NCBI GenBank assembly: GCA_020632995.1
Contig: JACKEN010000017.1
Location: forward strand, 62,001 to 126,000
Direction of reading: 5' to 3'
From: Deltaproteobacteria bacterium
Lineage (GTDB): Bacteria > Myxococcota > Kuafuiibacteriia > Kuafuiibacteriales > Kuafuiibacteriaceae
Length of the DNA stretch: 64,000 nt
Shown here: positions 25,173-38,447 of the stretch, in pieces
Layout of the letters: every line of letters begins with the position of its first letter
How positions within the stretch are numbered: position 1 is the first letter of the stretch
Position numbers and translations under genes: made by a program
The notes under the pieces: generated by a model
Told to the model about the DNA's origin: nothing
The model's input: only the letters and a program-made list of their open reading frames with translations
Database searches by the model: none

Positions 25173-25487
25173 ATGTACGCTATCGTGGTGACTGGTGGGA
25201 AGCAGCACCGGGTGCAGGAGGGTGACCTCATCCGCGTCGAGAAGCTCGACGGTGAGGTCGGCGCGTCCGTGACCCTCGACCAGGTCTTGATGGTCGCGGG
25301 GGAGGACGCTCTCCAGATCGGCACCCCCAAGGTGGATGGCGCGAAGGTCGAGGCGGAGATCGTCCGGCAGGCGCGCGGCAAGAAGGTGCTCATCTTCAAG
25401 AAGAGGCGCCGTAAGAACTACCGGAGGCTGAACGGCCACCGGCAGCCGTTCACGCACCTGCGCGTGAGCAAGATCGTGGTGGGCTGA
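25173..25487 (+). CDS. rplU: 50S ribosomal protein L21
   Basis: 104 residues, standard length. MYAIVVTGGKQHRVQEGD and the basic KKRRRKNYRRLNGHRQPFTHLRV-type region near the C-terminus are the L21 hallmarks. L21 binds 23S rRNA in the large subunit. First gene of rplU-rpmA-obgE; rpmA begins 3 nt after its stop. Confidence 0.98.
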   Translation: MYAIVVTGGKQHRVQEGDLIRVEKLDGEVGASVTLDQVLMVAGEDALQIGTPKVDGAKVEAEIVRQARGKKVLIFKKRRRKNYRRLNGHRQPFTHLRVSKIVVG

Positions 25488-25490
25488 AGC

Positions 25491-25763
25491 ATGGCACACA
25501 AAAAAGGCCAAGGTTCGACTCGGAACGGTCGCGACTCCAACCCGAAGTACCTCGGGGTGAAGGTGTCCGACGGGCAAGAGATCCACGCGGGGGGCATCAT
25601 CCTCCGGCAGCGTGGCACCCGCATCAAGCCGGGGCGGAACGTGGGCGTGGGCCGTGACCACACCCTGTTCGCGCTGGTGGACGGCGTGGTGGCCTTCGAG
25701 GCCGCCGGGGCCGGTCGTCGCAAGGCGTCCGTCAACCCGGTCGAAGCTTCGTCGGAGTCCTAG
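25491..25763 (+). CDS. rpmA: 50S ribosomal protein L27
   Basis: 90 residues. The N-terminus MAHKKGQGSTRNGRDSNPKYLG is the L27 signature that reaches the peptidyl transferase centre; no cleavable N-terminal extension is present. GGIILRQRGTRIKPG and VGVGRDHTLFA complete the family pattern. Between rplU and obgE, as in most bacteria. Confidence 0.98.
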   Translation: MAHKKGQGSTRNGRDSNPKYLGVKVSDGQEIHAGGIILRQRGTRIKPGRNVGVGRDHTLFALVDGVVAFEAAGAGRRKASVNPVEASSES

Positions 25764-25864
25764 CCCCCGACCCCGCTCGGGGTCGTCATTCCGCCCCTGA
25801 GACGTCGCCCTGGGCCCAATGTCGGGTCCGGGGCTTCGTGCGTTTTCAGCGCGAGAGGCACGCC

Positions 25865-26989
25865 GTGAAGTTCGTCGACGAGGTCAAGATCTGGGTCCGC
25901 TCCGGCCGAGGGGGCGATGGCTGCGGCTCGCTGCTGCGGGAGGCCAACCGCCCGCGCGGTGGCCCGGACGGCGGCGACGGCGGCGACGGCGGCTCGGTGA
26001 TGTTCGTGGCCGAGCGCAACCTCTCCACCCTCCTCGACTTCCGGTACACCCGCCACTACCGCGCCGAGCACGGCCAGAACGGGATGAGCCGCCAAAAGTA
26101 CGGGCGCAAGGGCAAGGACTGCACGATCCGCGTGCCGGTGGGCACGGTCATCTCCGACAACGAGACGGGCGAGGTCCTGGCGGATCTCACCGAGAACGAG
26201 GCGGTGGTGGTCGCGGTGCCGGGCGGCAAGGGCGGCAAGGGCAACATGCACTTCGCCACCTCCACCAACCAGGCGCCGCGCCAGTTCGAGCGGGGCGAGG
26301 AGGCGGTGGAGCGGGAGCTGATCCTCACCCTCAAGCTCCTCGCCGACGTGGGGCTGGTCGGCTTCCCGAACGCGGGCAAGTCCACCTTCATCTCGCGCAT
26401 CAGCGCGGCCAAGCCCAAGGTGGCCGACTACCCCTTCACCACCCTCAGCCCGAACCTCGGCATGGTCCGCCTCGGCTACGAGGAGGGCTTCGTGGTGGCC
26501 GACATCCCCGGCCTCATCGAGGGCGCCTCCGAAGGCGCGGGGCTCGGCCACCGCTTCCTGAAGCACGTCGAGCGCGTCAGCGTGCTCGCGTTCGTGCTCT
26601 CGGTCTCCTACGAGGAGGGCCGCACCCCCGAGGCGGACTACGAGGTCCTGGTGCGGGAGCTCGAGCACTACGACGCGGACCTGGCCAGGAAGCCCCGCAT
26701 GATCCTGCTCGCCAAGGCCGACCTCCCCGACACCGCCGAGCACGAGGCCGCGGTGCGGGCCCTGGCGGAGCGCGACGGGGCCCCGTTCTTCGTCATCAGC
26801 TCGGTCACCGGGCAGGGGCTCGACGCGGTGGTCCGCGCCCTGAACGAGGTGGTGGTGGCGGATCGCGCGGCGCGGGCGGCCGGGCTCGACGAGGACGGCA
26901 CCGACGCCGACGAGGATGCCTTCGACGACGAGGACGACGCCTACGACGACGAGGACGGCGACGAGGACGGCGACGACGAGCTCGAGTGA
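25865..26989 (+). CDS. obgE: GTPase Obg/CgtA
   Basis: 374 residues from GTG 25865, which gives the normal Obg start (VKFVDEVKIWVRSG); an in-frame upstream ATG would add nine unusual residues. The glycine-rich OBG domain (GGDGGDGGSVMF) is followed by a G domain: G1 GFPNAGKST, G3 DIPGLIEGA, G4-type LAKADL. The C-terminal tail is unusually acidic (runs of Asp and Glu from about residue 345) rather than a folded OCT domain. Obg acts in late 50S assembly and stress signalling. Confidence 0.96.
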   Translation: MKFVDEVKIWVRSGRGGDGCGSLLREANRPRGGPDGGDGGDGGSVMFVAERNLSTLLDFRYTRHYRAEHGQNGMSRQKYGRKGKDCTIRVPVGTVISDNETGEVLADLTENEAVVVAVPGGKGGKGNMHFATSTNQAPRQFERGEEAVERELILTLKLLADVGLVGFPNAGKSTFISRISAAKPKVADYPFTTLSPNLGMVRLGYEEGFVVADIPGLIEGASEGAGLGHRFLKHVERVSVLAFVLSVSYEEGRTPEADYEVLVRELEHYDADLARKPRMILLAKADLPDTAEHEAAVRALAERDGAPFFVISSVTGQGLDAVVRALNEVVVADRAARAAGLDEDGTDADEDAFDDEDDAYDDEDGDEDGDDELE

Positions 26990-27026
26990 GCGTTGGGCCA
27001 TGCTCGGTGGTGGTGGTGCGGGTCGG

Positions 27027-27083
27027 AGGGCGGAGGTGGTCCGGTCAGAGGGCGGAGGTGGTCCGGTCAGAGGGCGGAGGTGG
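27027..27083. repeat. 22-bp tandem repeat, 2.6 copies
   Basis: The unit AGGGCGGAGGTGGTCCGGTC plus AG occurs identically at 27027-27048 and 27049-27070, with 13 further bases at 27071-27083. It lies just after obgE in non-coding DNA. Identical copies point to recent slippage. Confidence 0.8.
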
Positions 27084-27249
27084 GCGGCGCTCCGCTTCCG
27101 GGGCCGAGGCCTTCGCACTCCGGGGGACCGGCGGGTAGGTCGCTCCTGGACTTCGCTCGACGTTGGCTCCGCCTTCTTGGGGGCCCTGGTCATCAGAGCT
27201 TCGAGCGGCTTCTGTGCCGCCCCAAAGTCCCCCTCCGTGCGAAGGCCTC

Positions 27250-27570
27250 GCCCCCTCGCGCTCCGCTTGCGCCTGCGCCCATAGGCCGGCCAAAGCGGCC
27301 ACGCCGCGCTCGAGGATGTGCCCCTCGCGGTCCGCTTGCGCCTGCGCCACAGGCAGGCCTCACCGGCACGCTGGGCTCGAAGCTGCGGCTGCCCCCCATC
27401 GCGCTCCGCTAGCGCCTGCGCCCATGCATGGGCAGGCCTCACCGAGCACGCTGGGCTCGAAGATGTGACCCCCTCGCGCTCCGCTTGCGCCTGCGCCCAT
27501 GGGCAGGCCTCACTGAGCACGCTGGGCTCGAAGATGTGGCTGCCCCCTCGCGCCCCGCTTCGCCTGATGG
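27250..27570. repeat. degenerate 70-74-bp tandem repeat, about five copies
   Basis: The core CGCTCCGCTTGCGCCTGCG recurs near 27259, 27327, 27401, 27476 and (shortened) 27551. Most copies are followed by CCCAT, GGCAGGCCTCAC, a GAGCACGCTGGGCTCGAAG element and ATGTG. Copies differ by substitutions and short gaps. The 735 bp between obgE (ends 26989) and the amylase (starts 27724) holds no convincing gene; open frames across it are products of the repeat. No spacers of CRISPR type are present. Confidence 0.75.
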
Positions 27571-27723
27571 GCCGGCTCCACCGGCCGAGACCGAGGGAGG
27601 GCGGGCGTCGTGCCCACATCGGGGCTCGTGGCCGGCGGTGTAGCCTCATCCCTCTGACCGATGATCGCCTGCGCGGATTCGGTGTGACTCAACACAGAGT
27701 TACGCTCCCTCCCGGAGGTGTCT

Positions 27724-30813
<3,090 letters not shown>

Positions 30814-30820
30814 CGCCGCC

Positions 30821-31360
30821 TCAGTGCCCGGCAAGCCAGAGCACCGCGAGGCCCATGAAGTTGAGCGAGACCGAGGCGTAGACCTCGTGGACGAACTGGT
30901 CCTGCCGGAACGCGGTCTGGTAGGCGGCCTGGACCCCCACGAAGTGCTTCAGCTCGACGATGGCGGCGAGGCGGAGGCCGCCGCCCAGGGCGGGATCGTC
31001 GGTCTCGCGGTCGCGGAAGGAGCCCACCACCACCCCGGGGACGAAGCCCATCAGGAGCGGGCCGTAGGTCCAGCCGTAGCCGCAGCCGAGGACCACCGCG
31101 TCGTCGCGGCGGGTGGTGCCGGGGGTCCACAGGAGGGCGTAGGAGAGCTCGGGGAGGAGGGTGGGGGCGAGGCCGGGGCTGTTGCCGCCGTCCAGGCGGA
31201 TCCGGAACAGGAGGCCGAGCTCGAAGAAGAGGTCGGTGTTCGGGGTGCGATCCAGGCGGGTGCCGGTGCCGAGGGCGAGGCGGGCGTCGAAGTCGAAGAC
31301 CCGGCCCGGGGTGGCGGGGGCCATCAGGGCGAGGGCCAGGAGCGCGGCGGCGGCGGGCAT
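30821..31360 (-). CDS. small outer-membrane beta-barrel-like protein
   Basis: 179 residues. A hydrophobic export signal (ALLALALMAPATPG) precedes a chain of alternating hydrophobic/polar strands (FDFDARLALGTGTRLD, LFFELGLLFRIRLD, YASVSLNFMGLAVLWLAG). The strand pattern suggests an 8-stranded barrel of the porin-like or OMP_b-brl kind. No known family is certain. It converges with the amylase gene at a 7-nt gap. Confidence 0.6.
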   Translation of the reverse strand: MPAAAALLALALMAPATPGRVFDFDARLALGTGTRLDRTPNTDLFFELGLLFRIRLDGGNSPGLAPTLLPELSYALLWTPGTTRRDDAVVLGCGYGWTYGPLLMGFVPGVVVGSFRDRETDDPALGGGLRLAAIVELKHFVGVQAAYQTAFRQDQFVHEVYASVSLNFMGLAVLWLAGH

Positions 31361-31661
31361 CGGCCTGACTCTGGCCTGGAGTAGGGCGCGGACGCCAGGA
31401 TCTGCGCGCGGTCACGTCTCACCCTGGGTCCGCGGCACCCGGCCGTTCCGGTCCTCCCGTTGGCGCCAGAGATCGATGCAAGATGCATTGCGGTTGGTTC
31501 GACGCCTGAGGCCAGGGCCCGCGCGACATGAGGCATGTCGCAGGAGGGGCTGCAGGCCTTGGGGATTCAGACGTACTCCGTCGGACAAGCACGGCGTCCC
31601 GCAGGAGGTCCTGCAGCTGTGCGACGGTAGCGGGAGGGCGAGCGCGTCGCGGCGGTCGCGA
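31361..31661. other. 301-bp intergenic stretch with inverted repeat
   Basis: No convincing gene is seen. It has a 7-bp perfect inverted repeat GCGACAT-GAGGC-ATGTCGC at 31523-31541. CGCAGGAGG occurs twice nearby, both times followed by a CTGCAG sequence within a few bases. These could be remnants of a mobile sequence or an RNA structure; I cannot decide. Confidence 0.4.
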
Positions 31662-32012
31662 TCAGCGGCCGCGCACCCGGATGTACGCGCCCATGTTCCC
31701 GCTCGCGGGATCCTGGGTGAGGCGCGGGAACTCGAAGCGGAGCTCACCCGCGCGGTCGTCGACGCAGAAGGTGAGGTGGACCTCGTCCACCATGCCCTTC
31801 AGGAGGCGATCCGCCTGGAGCGGGGAGATGCCGAGGTGCTGGGCGACCATGCGGGGGGTCACCACGCCGCCCACCTCGGTGGCGAGCTCGGTGACCGCGC
31901 GTTGCTGCTCGAGGCGGGTGTTCTCGGCGTGCGCCCAGAAGGCCTGCACGAGGACCACGGCGCTCACCGCCATGGCGGCCACGAGGAGGGCGACGACCAG
32001 GGCGAAGGTCAT
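31662..32012 (-). CDS. small membrane-anchored protein with winged-helix-like segment
   Basis: 116 residues. One N-terminal membrane span (MTFALVVALLVAAMAVSAVVLV) is followed by a soluble part with VTPRMVAQHLGISPLQADRLLKGMV, similar to a winged-helix DNA- or protein-binding motif, then a short beta segment (VHLTFCVDDRAGELRFEFPRL). It lies 16 nt after atpC on the same strand and may be cotranscribed. Function unknown. Confidence 0.65.
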   Translation of the reverse strand: MTFALVVALLVAAMAVSAVVLVQAFWAHAENTRLEQQRAVTELATEVGGVVTPRMVAQHLGISPLQADRLLKGMVDEVHLTFCVDDRAGELRFEFPRLTQDPASGNMGAYIRVRGR

Positions 32013-32028
32013 CGGCAGGGCCCTTGGC

Positions 32029-32439
32029 TCAGTTGGAGCGCTGGCGCTCGGCGGCGTTGAGGCGGGCGCGGTTGACGCGCACCCGGCGCTGCTGGTCGGC
32101 GAAGCCGGTGGTGTCGGGGGACAGCTCCACGATCTTGGCCTCGGCGTCCGCCATCTTCTTCTTGGCCCGCTCCACGTCGATGGCGCCGGCCGCCTCGCAG
32201 GTGGCGGTGAGGATGCGGACCTTGTCCTCCTCGATCTCCGCGAACCCGGCCGAGACCGCGAAGTAGGACTTCTTGCTGTCCTTCACGACGGTGAGCACGC
32301 CCGGGTGCAGGGCGGTGATCAGCGGGACGTGCCCGGGCAGGAGCCCGATCTCGCCGTTGACCCCCGGGACCACCACCTCGTCGCACTCCAGGGAGAGCGC
32401 CTCCTGGGTGGGGGTCACGATGGCGACCGAGATGGCCAT
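32029..32439 (-). CDS. atpC: F-type ATP synthase epsilon subunit
   Basis: 136 residues. The N-terminal beta domain is typical (VAIVTPTQEALSLECDEVVVPGVNGEIGLLPGHVPLIT) with a two-helix C-terminal region (AKKKMADAEAKIVEL). Epsilon links the rotor stalk to F1 and can inhibit ATP hydrolysis. It begins 1 nt after the atpD stop. Confidence 0.95.
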   Translation of the reverse strand: MAISVAIVTPTQEALSLECDEVVVPGVNGEIGLLPGHVPLITALHPGVLTVVKDSKKSYFAVSAGFAEIEEDKVRILTATCEAAGAIDVERAKKKMADAEAKIVELSPDTTGFADQQRRVRVNRARLNAAERQRSN

Positions 32440-32440
32440 C

Positions 32441-33940
<1,500 letters not shown>

Positions 33941-34075
33941 CGCGCGCCCCCATAATCGAAGCGGGTCGGGGGAGCAAGCGATATGCGAGCCGCGGCGCCG
34001 AGGCCCTCCGGAGGCGTTTCGAGGCGGGCCTTTTCCTCTTGCTCGGCCGGGGTGTTGGGGGCACTTAGCAGCCCC

Positions 34076-34612
34076 ATGAAGCTGGAAGCCGACGCGCGAA
34101 TCACCTTCCCCCGGGAGCTGGTCTACTCGACGTACCGCGACCGGCTGCCCGAGCTGGTGCCGTTCCTCCCCAACGTGAAGGGCATCTCCGTGCAGACCCG
34201 GAGCGACGACGCGGACGGCAAGCCCGGGGTCACCAAGCTGCTGAACCTCTGGGAGGCCAAGGGTGAGATCCCGAAGATGGCGCAGGGGATCATCAAGCCC
34301 GAGATGCTCGCGTGGCTCGACTACGCCACGTGGGACCAGAACGCGTGGACCTGCGACTGGCGGATCGAGACCCGCATGTTCACCGAGAACGTGAAGTGCT
34401 TCGGGCACAACACCTACGAGGTGGACGGTGAGGACACGATCCTCAAGATCCGCGGTGAGCTGGACGTGAGCCTGACCGGGATCCCCGGGGTGCCGAAGTT
34501 CCTGGCCGGGAAGGTCGCGCCGCACGTCGAGAAGTTCATCGTGGGCCTGCTGACCCCGAACCTCCTCTCGGTCGCCAAGGGCCTCGAGGACTTCCTCAAG
34601 AGTCAGTCATAG
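34076..34612 (+). CDS. SRPBCC/START-like small protein
   Basis: 178 residues from ATG 34076. The fold pattern is that of ligand-binding SRPBCC proteins: an opening strand-helix (KLEADARITFPRELVYSTYRDRLPEL), a central beta sheet (WDQNAWTCDWRIETRMFT) and a long C-terminal helix (APHVEKFIVGLLTPNLL). A family close to DUF2505 is possible. It could bind a lipid or hydrophobic molecule. Divergent from atpD with a 135-nt gap. Confidence 0.65.
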   Translation: MKLEADARITFPRELVYSTYRDRLPELVPFLPNVKGISVQTRSDDADGKPGVTKLLNLWEAKGEIPKMAQGIIKPEMLAWLDYATWDQNAWTCDWRIETRMFTENVKCFGHNTYEVDGEDTILKIRGELDVSLTGIPGVPKFLAGKVAPHVEKFIVGLLTPNLLSVAKGLEDFLKSQS

Positions 34613-34615
34613 GGT

Positions 34616-34759
34616 CCCGGGCCGGCGGAGCCGTCCCACCCATCTCCGCGGGCCGGGGCCCGCTGCGCGCTTCGCTTGCGGGAGGGGCCCGGGCCGGCGG
34701 AGCCGTCCCACCCATCTCCGCGGGCCGGGGCCCGCTGCGTGCTTCGCTTGCGGGAGGGT
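34616..34759. repeat. 72-bp tandem repeat, two near-identical copies
   Basis: Copies at 34616-34687 and 34688-34759 differ at two positions (GCGC versus GTGC near the end, and the last base). Each contains CGGGCCGGGGCCCG, itself self-complementary, and a GCTTCGCTTGCGGGAGGG end. It starts right after the SRPBCC stop codon. Confidence 0.85.
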
Positions 34760-34765
34760 CCCGAA

Positions 34766-35045
34766 TGAGATCTGACGCCGTGGCCTGGGGCCCGCTGTCG
34801 CTGATGCCTGATACCTGGTGCCTGATACCTGTCTCTGAAGCCTGAAGCCTGAAGCCTGGCGGCTGATTCCTGTCTCTGAAGCCTGACGCCCGCCGTGGCG
34901 CGGTGGGGGCTTCAGGTTTCAGAGACAGTCGTCAGATCTCAGGCCCCAGGCGTCAAGATCTCAGGCCCCAGGCGTCAGATCTCAGGCTCCAGAGGCAGGC
35001 CACGGGCTTCAGAGACAGGCTTCTGGGCTCCGGACGCTGGTGTCA
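34766..35045. repeat. field of short CCTGA/TCAGG repeats forming a large inverted structure
   Basis: The left part is built from CCTGA-xx units (GCCTGAAGCCTGAAGCCTG, CCTGATACCTG), the right part from the complementary TCAGG units (CAGATCTCAGGCCCCAGGCGTC, three times). Arms 34870-34890 (CTGTCTCTGAAGCCTGACGCC) and 34908-34928 (GGCTTCAGGTTTCAGAGACAG) pair at 19 of 21 positions around a 17-nt loop. Together with the 72-bp repeat it fills the 463 bp between the SRPBCC and DciA-like genes; no gene is seen. Confidence 0.75.
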
Positions 35046-35075
35046 GAGGCTTCTGGCCGAGAATCCGCGTGGTCA

Positions 35076-35696
35076 CTACTCCTCCGGGACCTTCGCCGCC
35101 TCTCGGGCCAGGTGCCAGCGATCCACCTCACGGCGCCCGTAGCCGTAGCGGAGCTCCGGCTCCTCCGGTTCCTCCACCGGCGGCGAAACGGCCATCAGGG
35201 GCCCGGGTGGGCCGCTCGGCGGGGTGCCCTCGGTGGGGCCCCGGGCGAGCGAGGTGGCGGCGGCGCGCGCCACCGCGTCGCGGACCGCCTCGTCCTTGAT
35301 CTCGGCCGTCCACGCGTAGACCGCGGCCTGCTCGGCCGAGGTCAGGGGGCGCTTGGGGGGCAGGCGGGGCGGCCGCGGGCGCGGCGCACCCAGCCGGAGC
35401 CGCAGGCCCTTCACCATCGGCTTCGGGAGGGCCGCGTTCAGGCGCTCGAGGATGTGGGCCTCGAGGAAGGTGAGCTCGGTGAGCCAGGGGCTGCCGTCGA
35501 CCTTCAGGGTCAGCACTCCGCCCCGGAAGTGCACCGGCTCGGCGTGGGTGGTCACCGGGGCCCCGATGGCGTCGAAGGCGGCGAAGACCTGCAGGGACGC
35601 CCGGCCCGGGCGCCGGACCTGCTCCTCCTGGAGGCGGCCGAGGAGGCGGGTCACCACCTCCATCACCGCCACCGGCTTCTGCTTCGCCCGGGCCAC
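35076..35696 (-). CDS. DciA/DUF721-family protein
   Basis: 206 residues. The N-terminal KH-like DUF721 core is visible: PVAVMEVVTRLLGRLQEE, LQVFAAFDAIGAPVTTHAEPVHFRGGVLTLKVDGSPWLTEL shown by its GVLTLKVDGSPWLTEL section, and LERLNAALPKPMVKGLRLRLG. DciA proteins help load the replicative helicase in bacteria lacking DnaC. The C-terminal half here is a Pro/Arg-rich low-complexity region with a final helical piece (RREVDRWHLAREAA). The helicase role is inferred from family. Confidence 0.78.
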   Translation of the reverse strand: MARAKQKPVAVMEVVTRLLGRLQEEQVRRPGRASLQVFAAFDAIGAPVTTHAEPVHFRGGVLTLKVDGSPWLTELTFLEAHILERLNAALPKPMVKGLRLRLGAPRPRPPRLPPKRPLTSAEQAAVYAWTAEIKDEAVRDAVARAAATSLARGPTEGTPPSGPPGPLMAVSPPVEEPEEPELRYGYGRREVDRWHLAREAAKVPEE

Positions 35697-36065
35697 GACC
35701 TCCTCAGGTTAGGCCCGCGCCCTGGCCCAGGGAAGCGAAATGCCTCCGAAATTCGTTGCCGGGCGGGTCCATCCGGCGACGATGTGATGGCGCGCACTCC
35801 ACCCATCGCCCGACGCCCAAGCCCGGGTTCCCTGGGGTACATGGGGAAGGCAGACGAAGGTGAGCGGGGGCCCGACGGGGACGGAGGGTAGTGCCGTGGC
35901 ATCGGATGTAGGTCCCTTGACCGTACTTCCGGGCCTGGTTTAACAAGGCCGCCGCTCGAAGGCTCGACTGGTCCGAATGAGGGGGATCACCGGAGGGTGA
36001 CCACCACAAATGGGCCGCTGAACAGGACGACCAACGTTCTACCAAACTCCGGGAGCTCTCAATCC
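35697..36065. other. 369-bp intergenic region upstream of a large lipoprotein gene
   Basis: No gene of good codon bias is seen. It is divergent between the DciA-like gene and the lipoprotein and carries a candidate promoter at 35917-35945. The 5' leader from that promoter would be about 110 nt, with GGGAG at 36051-36055 acting as ribosome binding site. Confidence 0.5.
35917..35945 (+). promoter_or_regulatory. candidate sigma-70 promoter for the Ig-like lipoprotein
   Basis: TTGACC at 35917-35922 and TTAACA at 35940-35945 are separated by 17 nt inside a locally AT-richer stretch (GGTTTAACAAGG). Both hexamers resemble -35 and -10 consensus boxes. Confidence 0.4.
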
Positions 36066-38390
36066 ATGACCTATTCCATGACCAACCTGGCCCGGCACTT
36101 CGCCCTCGCGGGGTTCCTGGGCTTCGTGGCCGGCGCGGGGATCGCGTGCGGCAGCGGCGACGTCGGCAACAACAACAGCGGCGAGTGCGCGACCAAGCCT
36201 GAGGGCGCCAGCGTCGCCCAGGACGGTGAGTGCTGCTGGTTCAGCATCAACTGCCAGCCGGGCAGCATCTGCAACACCACCGACGAGGCGGACTTCTACG
36301 ATCCCAACGAGACGGCCAACGTCTGCATCCGGGTGATCTGCACCGCGGACGCCGACTGCGACCAGGGCGAGACCTGCAGCCCTGAGAAGCTCTGCCGTCC
36401 CCCGGTCTGCCAGAGCGACACCCAGTGCCCGGCTGGCCAGACCTGCCAGAGCGGCAGCTGCAACCCCGCCATCACCACCGACCAGGTGGCGAGCTGCGAG
36501 GTCGTGACCCGCAGCACCTCCGTCCGCGAGGGGGGCAAGGTCTCCCTGGCCGCGGTGGCCAAGAACACCAACGGCGCGGTGCTGCCCGGGATCCCCTTCG
36601 AGTGGACCTCCGACAACACCGGCGCGGTCAGCATCAGCGGCACCGACGCGGTCGGCGGCACCGAGCAGGGCAGCGCCAGCGTGAGCGCGAAGCCCGAGGG
36701 TCGCGCCGACCTGACCTGCGCTCGCCCGGTCTCGATCACCAACTTCCCCAACGTCGCCCAGGGTGACGTGCGGGTGGTGGTGGTGGCCGACGACAGCGGC
36801 GCGGCGGTGGCCGACGCCCAGGTCATCCTGATGGCGGGTGGCGCCAACAACGCCAACACCACCGCCGACGGCGTGGCGACCTTCACTGGGGTGGGCGCGG
36901 TCGACTCGGTCACGGTGATCAAGGCCGGCTGGCAGTACTTCACCGTGGTGCAGCCCGGGACGAACGACATCTACATCCCGCTGCCCCGCAAGACCGACGC
37001 CACCAAGGCGGGCGGCTTCCGCGGCGTCATCGACATCTCGGCCACCAAGAAGGCCGACATCAAGCTCGGCCTCGCCGGCCCCGCGATCCCGAACAACCTG
37101 CTCGACTTCGGCCTCGAGACCCTGGTGGGCGACTTCGTCCCCACCGAGATCGACGCGCCGGAGCTGGGCCTCGAGGACACCATCGACCTGCCCGGCGGCC
37201 TGGTGCTCGGCCTGTCGAACAAGACCTTCACCAGCGATCAGCTCCGCTGCCAGGGCGTGACCCCCGGCACCGGCGAGCTGGGCTGCTTCCTGACCCAGAC
37301 CCCGGCCGGCCCGAGCGCGGGCTGGGCCCTCGCGGGTCAGCTCAAGCTGGCGCAGGTGACGTCCATCGCGAACGAGCTCTCCGGCGCCATCGGTGGCGGC
37401 GGCTCCGATCTGCCGATCGGTGACATCCTCACCGCGGTGCTGCCGCTCTTGCGCGGCCTGAACCACGGCATCCTGGCCTCGGTGTTCACCGAGGAGTTCG
37501 CCAAGGTGAACAAGGACGGCCAGGCCGGCGACTGCACCGACCCGGGCCTCGAGGGCTATGACGACAAGTGCCGTGGCGACTTCTCGAAGTACAGCCGCAA
37601 CGACATCGCGGCCAGCGCGTCCCTCAACGTGCTGTCCAAGGTCTCGGTGCCCCGCCTCCCCGACCTGCCCGGCCTCGGCCGCTGCGCCCAGGGCGCGGTG
37701 CTCCTGTCCGGCGCGGCCCTCGAGGGTCGTGGTCTTGTGCCCCTGGGCCTGACCGCGGGCATCGACACCCTGGCCGACACCGAGACCCCGGACTGCGTGA
37801 TCGCCGGCGTCGAGAAGCCCTTCGGTGAGAACTCCGAGACCCTGAACGACGGCGAGATGCCGCTGTCCATGGCGCCCCCGCACTCCGGCATCGAGGGCAG
37901 CCAGCTCTTCCTGCTGGCGGTGGCCCTGGATCCGGACAACATCGCGGCGGACACCAACGGCAACTTCCAGCTGTCGGCGCTGATCAAGCGGGTCGACACC
38001 GTGGGCGAGACCGTGAACATGGGCGGCGCGTTCCCGAAGTTCCCCGAGGCCACCATCTCGAAGGGCGCGGCGACCGTGGCCTTCGACGCGGCCACCATCT
38101 CGGGCGCCACCCTGACCCGGACCGAGCTCCAGGCGGGCGGCAACACCTGGCTGGTGTACGCGCCGGCGACCGCGGCCAACGTGGCCCTGCCCGACGTGGC
38201 CGAGGGCCGCGCGGTGCTCGGCGCGGTGAACGACGGCTTCGTGCTCTCGATGGGCATGGACGGGACCTACGCCGACATGTGGAGCTTCGGCTCGGGGAAG
38301 ACCCTCGACCGGCTGCCCCAGACCATCACCTCGTTCGTCGTGCAGCAGTGCACCGACACCGCGGGTCACCCCTGCGAGGTGGCGCAGTAG
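36066..38390 (+). CDS. large surface lipoprotein with Cys-rich and Ig/CarboxypepD-like domains
   Basis: 774 residues from ATG 36066 (GGGAG at 36051-36055). The signal ends in a lipobox-like GAGIAC. Residues about 35-165 contain paired cysteines of the kind seen in myxobacterial Cys-rich repeats (ADADCDQGETCSPEKLC, DTQCPAGQTCQSGSC). A bacterial Ig-like segment follows (SVREGGKVSLAAVAKNTNGA) and a carboxypeptidase-regulatory-like domain (DVRVVVVADDSGAAVADAQV to about 330). The C-terminal 400 residues, with a central helical part, are unassigned. No catalytic motif was found; a structural or adhesive surface role is likely. Confidence 0.72.
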   Translation: MTYSMTNLARHFALAGFLGFVAGAGIACGSGDVGNNNSGECATKPEGASVAQDGECCWFSINCQPGSICNTTDEADFYDPNETANVCIRVICTADADCDQGETCSPEKLCRPPVCQSDTQCPAGQTCQSGSCNPAITTDQVASCEVVTRSTSVREGGKVSLAAVAKNTNGAVLPGIPFEWTSDNTGAVSISGTDAVGGTEQGSASVSAKPEGRADLTCARPVSITNFPNVAQGDVRVVVVADDSGAAVADAQVILMAGGANNANTTADGVATFTGVGAVDSVTVIKAGWQYFTVVQPGTNDIYIPLPRKTDATKAGGFRGVIDISATKKADIKLGLAGPAIPNNLLDFGLETLVGDFVPTEIDAPELGLEDTIDLPGGLVLGLSNKTFTSDQLRCQGVTPGTGELGCFLTQTPAGPSAGWALAGQLKLAQVTSIANELSGAIGGGGSDLPIGDILTAVLPLLRGLNHGILASVFTEEFAKVNKDGQAGDCTDPGLEGYDDKCRGDFSKYSRNDIAASASLNVLSKVSVPRLPDLPGLGRCAQGAVLLSGAALEGRGLVPLGLTAGIDTLADTETPDCVIAGVEKPFGENSETLNDGEMPLSMAPPHSGIEGSQLFLLAVALDPDNIAADTNGNFQLSALIKRVDTVGETVNMGGAFPKFPEATISKGAATVAFDAATISGATLTRTELQAGGNTWLVYAPATAANVALPDVAEGRAVLGAVNDGFVLSMGMDGTYADMWSFGSGKTLDRLPQTITSFVVQQCTDTAGHPCEVAQ

Positions 38391-38447
38391 GCTGACGCCG
38401 GGCGCCCGGGGCGGTATGGTCCGCCCCGGGGGCTCACCTCCGCCTGC

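Noticed and set aside
27250..27570. CRISPR-like array
   Set aside because: Units are contiguous and degenerate with no unique spacers, and no cas genes are near.
25760..27649. 629-codon antisense gene with a repeated WAQAQAERE-type peptide
   Set aside because: It arises from the tandem repeat and the complement of obgE; no start or motif supports it.
31412..31747. 111-codon frame in the gap after the beta-barrel gene
   Set aside because: Codon use is unlike the neighbours, there is no ribosome binding site, and part lies antisense to a better-supported gene.
34616..35045. CRISPR array or integron attC sites
   Set aside because: The 72-bp copies touch directly and the CCTGA units are too short and irregular; no integrase is present.
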